From: Asterochloris sp. CNOR1
Lineage: Eukaryota > Chlorophyta > Trebouxiophyceae > Trebouxiales > Trebouxiaceae
Direction of reading: 5' to 3'
NCBI GenBank assembly: GCA_963969365.1
Contig: OZ017757.1
Coordinates: forward strand, 1,240,001-1,304,000
DNA length: 64,000 nt
The notes below the pieces were generated by a model. The model was not told the origin of the DNA and did not search any database. It saw only the letters and a program-made list of their open reading frames with translations. A program made the position numbers and the translations under genes. Below are positions 12,301 through 22,300 of this stretch, one piece after another (the stretch's first letter is position 1; each line of letters opens with the position of its first letter).

Positions 12301-13000
12301 TGATGGCTCTGCCTGTGCACACCAGAGGGATGTGTGGTTGAGCTGGGTTGAGACGCCTCAACAGGCAGAGAGGCTGTGGCCTGCGTTCACCTGAAGCCCG
12401 AGATGACCTTCAGCAGGGCATGCAGGCACAGCGACATGCGACACGCAGGCCTGCTGCGTGTGGGCAGTGCAGGCTTCCCTGCTGGCAGTCTGCTGGAATG
12501 GCGGTGCGCCGCAAATGCCTCAACATGCATCCTGGCGATGTGCGCACCGCAAGCTGGCAGCCTTGTGCTTGGCAGTGCTCACCTGCAGGAATCATACACG
12601 ACAGGCCGGGCAGTCCAAGTTGACCCTGTCACATTGGCATGAACACACATAATTTAAAGTGGAGCAGTGCATGCCCTTGACCTCACAGCCTCCCCTGATG
12701 GACTGTTCTGCAGGGCTGAGCTGCCTGCCCCTGAAAAAGGCAGCCCCATCTGACACAGGCGCTGCAGGCGAACAGCCTGAGGAAAGCAGCCTTACCCCGG
12801 CCAGCCCCACCTTCATGAAGGCTCGCACCCGGGTGACAGCCTTCAAGGCCAGCAAGGAAGCAGTCATTGAGGCCATGCATAAGTACCCTGAGCTGGCTGA
12901 AGCTCTGCAGAATAAGGTCTGGCAGCACAAAAGTGACCAGGCTGTGGCTGAAGCCATCAGTGCTCTTCACCTGCCGCTCCTGGGTCGGCAGGGAGCCTGA
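3355..13000 (+). CDS. CaMKK/SnAK-like Ser/Thr kinase with C-terminal cNMP-binding-like domain
   Basis: Exons in matching phase: 3355-3510, 4055-4216, 5082-5162, 5197-5249, 5431-5524, 5892-5986, 6234-6401, 6814-~7515, 7833-7914, 8561-8710, 9092-9304, 9635-9799, 10269-10382, 10811-10888, 11234-11423, 12049-12159, 12714-13000 (966 codons; the 5' start is not resolved). An N-terminal Ser/Arg-rich region precedes the kinase. The kinase shows glycine loop GAGQYGSVKL, lysine in YALKTV, a ~230-residue Ser/Pro-rich insert between N-lobe strands and the C-helix, helix C REIAVMKKLDHPNIVKLFE, catalytic loop LHGDLKPANLL, DFG in IADFGSA, activation segment GTPAFRAPE and DVWAAGVCLY. The insert position and GTPAFRAPE match the CaMKK/SnAK/GRIK group. 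After the kinase a beta-roll follows (VTIRKGQTLGLYGEEGRSIY, GQIVLSTRGPGEFVG), resembling a cyclic-nucleotide-binding fold but lacking a clear GExALL-type phosphate cassette. The loop has HGD, not HRD. The donor near 7515 is the least certain junction; 7585 is an alternative that breaks phase. Confidence 0.8.
6127..6160 (+). repeat. Decayed copy of the kinase glycine-loop exon start
   Basis: The sequence gcctgcaggcaattgcgggt at about 6134 repeats the acceptor and first bases of the exon at 6234 (gcctgcaggcagtacctggt), about 92 bp upstream of it, and continues with gaacgccctggat against gaaggccctgggt. Confidence 0.65.
8432..8480 (+). repeat. Decayed copy of kinase exon 8561
   Basis: Acceptor plus start of exon 8561 (gcaggtgattgatgactcca, then acacggacagcctgctg) is echoed at 8436-8475 as gcaggtgattccagattcca followed by gcacagacagcctgatg. 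It lies in the intron just upstream, same strand, about 125 bp away. Confidence 0.75.
10455..10497 (+). repeat. Decayed copy of the 3' end of kinase exon 10269-10382
   Basis: The end of exon 10269-10382 (gtcaggacccgctgcagagc, then atggagcaggctggcca) recurs just downstream as gtcaggagcccctgcacagc, then ctggagcaggctgagca. Here the copy lies after the exon, so duplication has occurred on both sides of exons. Confidence 0.75.
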
Positions 13001-13541
13001 ACATCAGCGCTGTGCACGCCATGTCCTCCAACTGGCCCTGGGGGCACCTTAACTGCTGCCCTAAGAGTGCAGCTGAGCACCTGATGCCAGTACCCTGACG
13101 CTGTCCCACAGCTGGCACTGCTGCTGCCTAATTTATCAGGCCCTTCAGCTCTTATCCTCTACACCCGCCTCCATATTTATTTCTGTGCCCTGCCATGTAC
13201 CACCCCTGTCAGCCCCTCCTCTCACATCAGCTGCCCGCCAAGCAGCATGCGCCCAACACAGCCTGTGTCCCAATGTCATGTCCAACACATTGATGCATAC
13301 CTCGTATACCACAGGCCAGCCTGCTGCTGCTGCTTGAGGACTTGGTGGCCTGCACAATAAAGCTTGAGGGGAGACGTCAGCTATTGCTGCCAAGTATGAG
13401 GCCAAACACATCTGCGCAGAGCACTGCTGATCCTCAGGCTACTTGAAGTGCCGTGACAGCGTAGACTGAACAAAATGATGTAAGTAAGCAAGGGGAGTGG
13501 TAGCTCGACACAGCAAGAGCAAAGAGCCACAGCTGCAGCAG
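13001..13541. other. Convergent intergenic region, kinase 1 and PCD-like genes
   Basis: This space holds the 3' ends of two convergent genes (kinase stop at 12998-13000, PCD-like stop at 13542-13544). I see no ORF with family resemblance, no RNA gene and no obvious repeat in it. The text is rich in short pyrimidine runs, as expected for 3' UTR. Confidence 0.5.
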
Positions 13542-14671
13542 TCAATAGAAAAAGGTACGCTTCTTCTTGGGAGCATGAAGATCTGAGAAATCGAGCTGGT
13601 TGATTTTGGCAGCCATGATGAAGTCGTTCTCTGTGAGACCACCTGCAGCGCACAGAGTGAACACTCCTTGATCACCTTCAGAGCCCAGACAAGGCCGTTG
13701 AGCAGGTGCAACCTGCCAGGAGGGCCTGCCTGCAAGCTTGGCAACACCAGACACTGCCTGGCAGGCATGCACAAGAGAGGGTTGCCACCTACCCACTGCA
13801 TGTGTGGACAGCTCGGCGTATACTGTGTTGTAGCTCTCCAGATGGAGGTCTGGGTGGTGGCCCTCTGCCTCCGCAATGGCTGCAATCCGGGTGAACATCT
13901 CCAGGCCTGCAAGCAGGTGAGTGGGCAGTGAGTCACAGCATTGCACGCATGCAACAAGGCAGGTTGCAGGTACAGGCTACAGGGACAGGCTGAGGTGGAA
14001 CCCACCAGCCAGGGTTCCTACTATTCAGGGCGCCATGGCCTGAAGAGAAAGCAAGAGCACCAGAGGTGCTACCACACAGTCTGCTGGTGCAGAGGCCATG
14101 CAGCCAACACTGCAGGGTCCAGACATACACTGATGCAGGACACAGTCACATACTGATCTGGAAGTGGTCCCTGCGCACCCACCTGACGTGAAATTCTTGA
14201 CCTTCCACTCCTGCCGGAGACACTGCACGCCACCGGCATCCTCACTCAATTTCCAGCCAGGCACCTGGTTGCGCAGCCTGGTCACATCGCCAGGGGCCAG
14301 CTTCACGGCCTTGCCAGCCTCGCAAGGGGCACAGCGCTTGGCACCCAGGCCCACAAACTTCTTCATGCCATCAGGGCCCCTGCAGGCGACAACGAGAGGA
14401 CAGTCCAGTGGTGTCCCATTTCTCCATGCAAACAGCCTTCAGCACCAAGGAGCTGTGACTCAGCCTTCCAGCAAGACTCAAGTCAGCCTGCCATGGAGGC
14501 TGTAGGGTGAAGCTCAGGCGGCCTCAGAGAACAGCCTCCGAGAATGTTGGGCCTTTGCTGCCTAGACTTCAGTAGTCACCTCACAATGTGGGCGGTGTCA
14601 TAATGGCCAAGCACCTTGTCACTGAAGTTGCTGGCGAGCTCCTCTGGTCTTGGGTCACGCGCTCCAAAACC
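13542..14671 (-). CDS. Pterin-4a-carbinolamine dehydratase-like protein, RAF2/plant PCD type (5' exon unresolved)
   Basis: Exons on the minus strand: 14671-14580, 14379-14183, 13906-13793 and 13642-13542, with phases that join exactly. The N-terminal block GFGARDPRPEELASNFSDKV with VLGHYDTAHI is the signature of the plant chloroplast PCD-like proteins related to RAF2 (Rubisco accumulation factor 2). The dehydratase domain follows with WKVKNFTSGLEMFTRIAAI, the active-site stretch EGHHPDLHL, a Tyr in ESYN and TVYAELSTHAVGG, then GLTENDFIMAAKINQLDF. The C-terminus is basic, KKKRTFFY. Unlike higher-plant RAF2 (which has a degenerate site, from memory), the HHP motif of active dehydratases is kept. 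The first exon with the start codon and transit peptide is not resolved; an ATG at 14866 opens a transit-like Ser/Ala/Pro-rich frame but no clean phase-0 donor follows. Established role of the family: tetrahydrobiopterin/pterin recycling or Rubisco assembly in plastids. Confidence 0.85.
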
Positions 14672-16318
14672 CTGCAGAGCGGAATGCAATGTCATTCACT
14701 GAATGCTCATGTTGGCGTGCCGACCCCGTGCAGAATGTAGGGCAAGGGGGGAAACTGCATTTGGCCTGGGAGACTGTACAGCAAGCGGCGTGGATAGTAT
14801 GGCACCAGGTGCACTCAAAATAGCCTGTTGCTGGCTGCGCAAGGCGCTGCGATCATCAGTGCACATGCCAAGGCCCTGTACAAAACAGCCTGCAACACTG
14901 CCATGGAACTTGGCCAAGCGCGAGGTCAGCTTACCCCATCATCCCTCTCATCAAAGGCAGTTGTGGTGAGGGGACCCCTTGAACGCCGCTGCAGGCGCTG
15001 TGGTTTGCAGCATTGCAGCGCTCTGTTCTGCATGGCAAGGGGAGTGGACGCATGGACTTCAGAACCAGGCCAGGATGCCCATGTGCGCTGCCACCAGCTT
15101 TAGGACCTGTTCTACGCATCTTGGCCCCACCATGTTAATGAACGGCTGCCTGAGACCGAGTGCACGCCCCGACATGGCCATGTTCGCTGTTGGTTGCAAT
15201 AGTGCAAATCAAGCTGCACGCCCTAATCCTGGGTATGTCACATGTGTGACAGTCAAGCCATGTCCTCAGGTGTGTAGCAGCTTGGTGTGCTCACAGGCAG
15301 CTTTTGGAGGGCACGAGGATCGCGCTCCAATGGGCCCACGAGCAGAGCTTGCCTTGCCCCTGGAGTGACAGTACATGTTCACAAGCGGCACACAGTGGAC
15401 ACCTTGCAGTCCTACAAGGCTGCCCTGGTGGGCCCAACACCTCCCAATGGCCAGCTCATGCCAGGCACCTGAAGGTGCTGAAGTGGGCTTGAGAGCAAGG
15501 ACGGCAAAGAGATGAGTGGACTTGCCACTATGTAGCCTGGGGCGGCCACCTGGCAGTCCTGCTCTGGGCTAGTCAACAGAACCTACCTTGCCCCTGGACC
15601 CACATCACAAGCTCTGAAGCAGCATGGGGTCAAAAACTTGCCAACCATGCATTGGGCCCGCCAGCAGGATTGCAAGTGGAATGCAATGCAATAAAAACCT
15701 GTCCTGGAGCAGACAAAGGAGGCCAGCTCGCAGCACTGCGATGGGCAAGGCAGCAAAGATCCTTTGGGAGTTGCCTCAGCTATGCTCTTGAATCACCCAT
15801 ACTTCTTCACCCACGTCTTTGCGGCTGGTCAAGAAAGCAGCAATCTTTATGTCCTTGGTGGCCAGGTTATCGGCCACCCAGCTTACAGTGAATTGCAGTC
15901 CTGCCACTGTTGCGGCCCAATTTAGTGCATCACTGCTTGGTTGACCAAGCACGGGCCACTTGCAGACTGCTCTACACAACCAGCTCCTGTGTTGAAAATG
16001 CCTATGACTGGGACCATGCCATTGACATCTTGCAGCGAATGTTTTTAGTGGCGCAGAGGTCTAGCAACTTGCGTGTGCAAGCCTGAACCCCATCTCCACG
16101 TTGAAGTCATGGATGTGGCTGTCACACCTTTTTCCATGTATGCAACAGGATTGAAAACGCTTCAGGATGCAAGACGGATGGGGCCTCTTGGGCAGTAAGC
16201 ACAGGGCATGTGTGCGAGGGACTGGTGGGCATTCATAGCAAGGCAGGGGTCAGCACTGGCAGATGCTGCAATGCAATCAAATAGCAGGCAGAGGATACAC
16301 ACAAAAGCTGGCATGGTG
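14672..16318. other. Region between PCD-like and LON2 genes
   Basis: It should hold the missing 5' exon(s) of the PCD-like gene and the 3' UTR of LON2. One minus-strand open frame, 15776-15979, contains SWVADNLATKDIKIAAFLTS and RKDVGEEVWVIQEHS and has a coding-like composition, but I cannot link it to a splice chain or a family. No RNA gene or clear repeat was seen. Confidence 0.35.
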
Positions 16319-19300
16319 TCACAGCTTGCTCTCGGCAAGCAACATGATTGGAGGTGTGAAGGCTGCAGCCAGAACATCCTCAAGGCGCTGCACTGCCACC
16401 ACCTCCAGCTGCTCAGAGACAGACTTTGGGACGTCTGCCTTCACGTCTCGCATGTTTTTGCTGGGGATCAGGATGCGCTTTATGCCTGCACGACCAGCCA
16501 CAGCGTGGTCAGCTAGTGTCAGCAAGACGGCATGTGATCACTGCATTCACCTAGAAGCTCTAAAGCTGCACCCACATCACAGGCAAAGCCAGCATCTGCT
16601 ATAATGCAATCCTCTGACAGTGCATGCCACCTGGGTACAACTTGCAGCATGACCCTGCTGGCACACCAGAACATGTCATAAGCTGCCAGCACAAAGCATC
16701 CTGCCCTCAAGAGCAGGCAATCATTGCTTTCATGGTGCAGTGTGTGTGCTTGAGCAATGATCAGCTGAGACATGTGACATGCCACCCACCTGCATGGTGG
16801 GCAGCAAGCAGCTTGTCCTTCACGCCGCCAATTGGGAGCACAAGCCCCCGCAAGGTCAACTCGCCAGTCATCGCGGTGTCAGCTCTAACACGCCTGCAGG
16901 GAGGGGATGGAGGCAGTGTCTCCCAAGCATTGCCCCTGCAAACATGGACCCCAGCGCAGGGACATGGCGTTTCATCAAGAGGCTGCATGCCGAGGGCAAC
17001 TAATTGCAATTGGGGGTGGTACGTAGTTGCATTTGGGGGCCATGACAGTGGGATCCTGCACGGCTGCACTGGCTTCCACGGCGAGATGCATGGCACTGGC
17101 ATGCACATGCAGGGGTCGCAGCAAGCCAAGCCCAACCACCGCAGCACCAGGATGGGAGGCGCATGGCACCAGCAACGTCTTGCAGGAGATGGAGGATGTC
17201 AGAGTGCGTCTTCCACTACATCCAGCAATGTCCAGGCCTTACTGTGTTCAACCCACCTGCCAGTGAAAAGAGAAACGAGAGCAACTGCCAGGGTGATGCC
17301 TGCAGATGGCCCGTCCTTCTGCACAGCCCCTGCCGGCAGGTGGACATGCACATCCCAGTTTGCAGCGGGGCTGGTGCCTCTGGAAGGACAGGTCTGGCAG
17401 CCTTCAGCGCCAGAGTCCTGGCCAGCACCCTCTGCAACCCACTTCTGCTGTGCAGAAATGTGCCGCAGCGCTGTGGCAGGCAGTGTGCCTGCTGCAGCCG
17501 TCCAGGCGCCTGCACCGCCAGGTCTGGAGGCACAGCCAGCCCACTGGCTGCTTGAGGCAGCAGGGTGGCAGGAGGCTCCTTCTGAGGGTTGTGGGGCGGG
17601 CTGCTGCCGAGGATGCTGCAGCTTGATGCCAGCTGGTGCCCCATCCAGGCCAAGCTGCCAGCTGTGAGCCCGCACCCAGGCCAGAGCCAGCTGGGCGGAC
17701 TCCTGAAGTACGGCGCCGGCCTGGCCGGTGAGGGTCAGCCTGCCCTGCCTGCCAGGCTCCCCCACGCTGGTGCAGCACGCCTCGACATACATGACTGCTC
17801 CGCCCGCTGCTGTCCACACCAGGCCGGCAGCACTGCCTGCAGCAGCAGTGGGGCCCTGAGAATTGCAGCGCACAGATCAGAAGGCAAATGCAAAGCTGTC
17901 GGCCAGCACATGCAAGCCCTACTGCCACTGTACTGCAGACATGCTCCTGAGTTGCAGCACACCAGCAGCAGGGTTGAAAATTCATGTAAGCCTGCTTGTC
18001 CAGTTCAGCTTTGACAGAGACCTCAAAATGAACCTGCACGGTTGGAATATTGGAGTGGAACCTAGCCAGGGACAGTGCTCTTCATCTGCATCTGCTGCAG
18101 TACTTGGGACTCCCCCAGCACAGCCCTGCTTGCACACCTCAGGCATTTAAGTCTCACCTGGGGTCACCACTCTCTCATCAGCATCCGATGCATCAAACTT
18201 GGGCGGCCCCAGAACTGCCTCGATCAAGTCCAGGTCCACCACCCGCGGTGGCAGCGCTGCTGCCAGCTCAGCAATGCTGGGCAGTCGGGGCTGCTGCAGC
18301 TGCTGCGCGGGCTCCTCTGCTGAGGTCGCAGCCTTGCTGCCATGCTCAGAGTGGGCATCGTCTGGCTCTCCCTGTATGCTGTCGGCCTCCCCAGCAGGCC
18401 TCTCAGGCGTGGCTGGCTGCCTGCTGTCCAGGTGTAGCCCAGCCCCTGCCTGCGCAGACATCCCAGCTGTGCTCTCAGGCGAGGCCGCATGCCTACCATT
18501 TGCGCCTGCTTGCCTCGCAGGCGTGTCAGCAGCTGCCAGGCGCTGTGAGGTGGCCTGACGGCTGGGCCACCCTGAGAAGAGGCCGCCAAAGGAGAACCAG
18601 GACTGGCGCCCCTGGTCCAGGCTGTGGTGGTGGCTGGCCTGCAACGCCTCTTGGTGCTGCTGTATGGCGTCCTGGGCATGATCGGCCAGATGGTGGTGGT
18701 CTGCCTGCTCAGCAGGCCCTTCAGGTGGGGGTTGCTCTGCTGCTGCCACTGGGCCCAGCCTGCCCGCTTGCCTCTCCAACCCCCTGCTGCTGCTGCCGGC
18801 GTAGTGTCCTGTTGCTGCAGGGGGGCCAGACCGAACGGCATGCTTGTCAAGCCCCCTGCTGCTGCTGGCAGGCTGCCCACTGGTTGGGCCTGCACCCTGG
18901 CTGTGGGAGGGCATACCTTCTACTGCACCTGCACGCCTGCCTGCTGCTGCCGTGTCTGGCAGGGCAGCTGAGCTCATGAGGTCGCTGTCGTGCTCAGATT
19001 GCAGCCCTGGCACTTCATGCGGCAGGTCTGACGTGTCGTGCTGAGGCTCGCTGAGTCCGCTCTTGGCCTCGGCAGCATGCTTGTGCAGCTGCACATCAGC
19101 CTCAGCCACAAGGTCGGCAGCCACATGCCGACAGATGGCAGCCAGACTCCGCGACAGAGCCCTCACCCCGGCCTGCAGGGCATGCATGGATGACTTGACA
19201 ATCAGCACATGAGATGTAGCCAGGCTTGAGGACAGGGCCTATGCATGAAGTCTGCAGGGCATGCAAGGAGGTATGCAAGCAGTCAGCTGCAGTCTTTCAG

Positions 19301-22300
19301 CTTGGGCAGTGACGAGCTGCCTTGTGACAAGTGCTGGCAAGTTGTGCAGTGATGGGCAGCAAGGCTAGATATGGAGCGCAACAATGTGGGAGCAGTCCTG
19401 CCTCACCTCTCTGGTGTACTGCTGTGCCACCACCTGCAGGTTGGCCCTTGCAAACACGAGCTGCTCGGCCGTCAGACCATGCTCCTTTAGCAGAAGGGGC
19501 ACCAAATACCGCTGCAGCAAGGCAAGCACGGTGTCAGCAGGGTGGGCATGCATCTGCATTGCAGCTGCACATCAAACAAGACCCAGCAAAAGATGCAGAA
19601 GACGTCCCAAGGCCGAGAGTGCACTTGCATACCCGGAAGGACTGAAGCATCCATGCAGGACTCCAGGACATCCAGAGGTGCGAGAGACAGGCACCGAGTG
19701 CACAGGTGCTAAGCTGAGAGCACTTGGCACGCTCATCCAGGTGCCTCACCTCGGCGATGGCCACCTTCTCGTCAAGGGTGTAGCCAGGGAGGGTGATGAC
19801 CTCCAGCCTGTCCAGCAGGGGAGGTGGCACCTCTGACAGGTTATTTCCAGTCGCCACAAAGGCCACCTGCATGCAGGAAAGGCCCAGTGTATCATTTGTG
19901 GCCGACATCCTCCTGACAAGCGTGTTGCTGACGCATGTTTGCCATAATTTTGGAGTATTGGCCACTGGCTATAAAGGCCACTTGCAGGCAGGCAGATGAA
20001 CAGCACTGCTAGCCTTTGGCAAGGTCCATTGTTTCAGACGTGAGTCTGTTGTGGAGAGAGTCAGCACCAGGCACTGCTGTCCAGCAGCAGGCAAGTCGCT
20101 GCAGGTACAGGCAGCATGCGCCTCGCCCACCAAGCTTGGTAGTAAAGGCTTGGCCACCCATGTGTCAGGCATGGGCTATGCACTCACCTTGCTCAGTCGA
20201 CGAGGCATCACTAATAGTTAACATAGCCCGCTACAAGAACACGGCCCGGTAGGTGCTGCGAAGGCAAAAACCCCATGAAGAGGCAGCCCCTGTTTTCACA
20301 AGAGCAGGCGGCAGTGCTCCAGCCCACCATGCTCAGTGTGCAAAGGGCACTGCTTTTCAACAGCTTCACTGCGCGCTGCAGGCGCAGACAGCATGCATGT
20401 GCTGCTGCCCAGGGTTCTGCTTAGGACCTGCACTTGCCTTGTCTAGGTAAGAATCCTCTGAGCAAGTGCCCATGACGAAATTGCTTTCGCTGTGCCTGAC
20501 GGGTTTGGCACCCCAGAACCTACAGGTGCAGGCAGCAATGCACCAGCCCACCTTGCTAAGGTCAAACGGCACTGCCAGATAGTTGTCCACAAAGGCGTGG
20601 TTTTGCTCCGGATCGAACACCTCCAGCAGAGCTGCAGAGGGGTCGCCGCGGTGGCTGGCGCTGCCCATCTTGTCGATCTCATCCAGCAGTAGCATCGGAT
20701 CCCTGACCCCTGTGCGCCGCAGCCCCTGCAGGCAGCCGACACCTGATACATGAGCAGGAGCCTTGAGCAGCAGCATGGGATGCTTGCCCCTGAAGCCGTA
20801 GCCCATGCGAGCCGTTCACAACTGCACACACACAAGGCTTTGCAAGAGGGCTGGCCATCTTGTCACTGTTGCGCAGCAGCAACGCTATATCAGGTGCTTA
20901 CAGCACACAGGAGCCAGCCATTTCAGGGTGCTAAGCCATGATCTGGGTGTTCAAGTGGCAGAGAGCGTGATGCCTGTGGCATTCAAGGCCCTGCACGTTG
21001 CACATCTGTGTTAGCTCCAGCAGCAGTAGCGTGATGTCACAGGCCACCATGTCCTCTAGGCCCTGCACTTGACGTTCACCCTTCCCTCGGAGAAAGACAG
21101 AGGAGGTACAATTTCATACCAAACACAGCAGAGGTGCAGGGTTGGCCTTCAGGTCTCGCTCCTCTGGCCTTAAAAGGAAGCCAAAAGCAAGACTGGATGA
21201 CAGCACTTGCCTGAATTACTCTCCCTGGCATTGCTCCAATGTAAGTCCTGCGGTGACCGCGAATCTCTGCCTCATCATGTACGCCACCCACTGAGATCCT
21301 GCAGCAACAGCAGCAGCAAGTTTGCTAACTTTGCACAAAGTCAAGACCTCTTGTGTGGCGCCCAAGCTGAGCTTTTCTGAAGGTCTAGAGGCTGTCCTGG
21401 CCGTCTGCTGGTGCATGATCTGATGTCCGTTGCAGGCTGTCACAGTCTGTATCCACTTAACAAATGCTAGCTGCTGCCTGTAGACAGCAGCAAGCTTCAC
21501 ACCCACTGCAACAAGGCAGCTTCTTCTAGCCAAAGGGAAGCTTCTCGCGACAAAATGTGAGAAACTTGAAGGGACCGACCTGTGGAAGGGCCGCTGCAAG
21601 ACCTTGGCAATGGACCTTGCCAGCGTCGTCTTGCCAACACCTGGCGGCCCTATGAAGCACAGGATAGGGGCGCTTGCATCCCAGCCTCGCAGGCGGCGAA
21701 CAGCAAGGTACTGAACAATGCGCTCCTTAACCTGCAGAGGCAGATTTGCGATCTAGTAAACATCACATGTCAAGCAACCAGGAGCTGGGTGATGCGCTCT
21801 TAGCCAGCAGACATTTGAGGGCTACTGAGCTGCTTTGAACGAATGTGCAAACCTGCGAACAATTTTCATTTTCAGGTGATAACACTCCGTCACTTGACCT
21901 GCATATGAGCACACCTTGTGGGGTGCTTGGGCAGGCCATCAGCAGTGTACATGTTGGCAGCAGCCAGGGACATGCACAGAAGGAAGTCCCAGAAGTGCCA
22001 CCTCTGGCCGCCTCAGCATGACAGCGCTAACTACGTAGGAAAGTGGCTTGTGCTGCTCACCCTGTCCAGTCGCCGTGCTCATGAACCAGATGACAGCTGC
22101 TCGTTGAAGAAGATCACCAGCAGAGCCCCTATTAAAAAGGAGGCAGCCAGACTCAGAAGCCAATGCAGTGGGCTGGCATTGAGCTGTTACTACGCCACAC
22201 AATTGCACACTTTACTGCTGCCCCTCCTCCCAGCAAAAGCAACAAGCAGATCCAGGTATTGCCCACCCTGTCCAGTCCGAAATGCTCCTTGTCGAGCAGG

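Noticed and set aside
16486-16525. Extending the last LON2 exon upstream to include the in-frame [11 protein letters not shown]
   Set aside because: It is open in frame, but the preceding exon ends in phase 1 at 16790, which joins precisely at 16485 to give [13 protein letters not shown] as in other Lon proteins.
18050-18979. 309-codon plus-strand open frame
   Set aside because: It lies antisense to the low-complexity LON2 exon; the long frame results from the GC-rich repeated codons of that exon.
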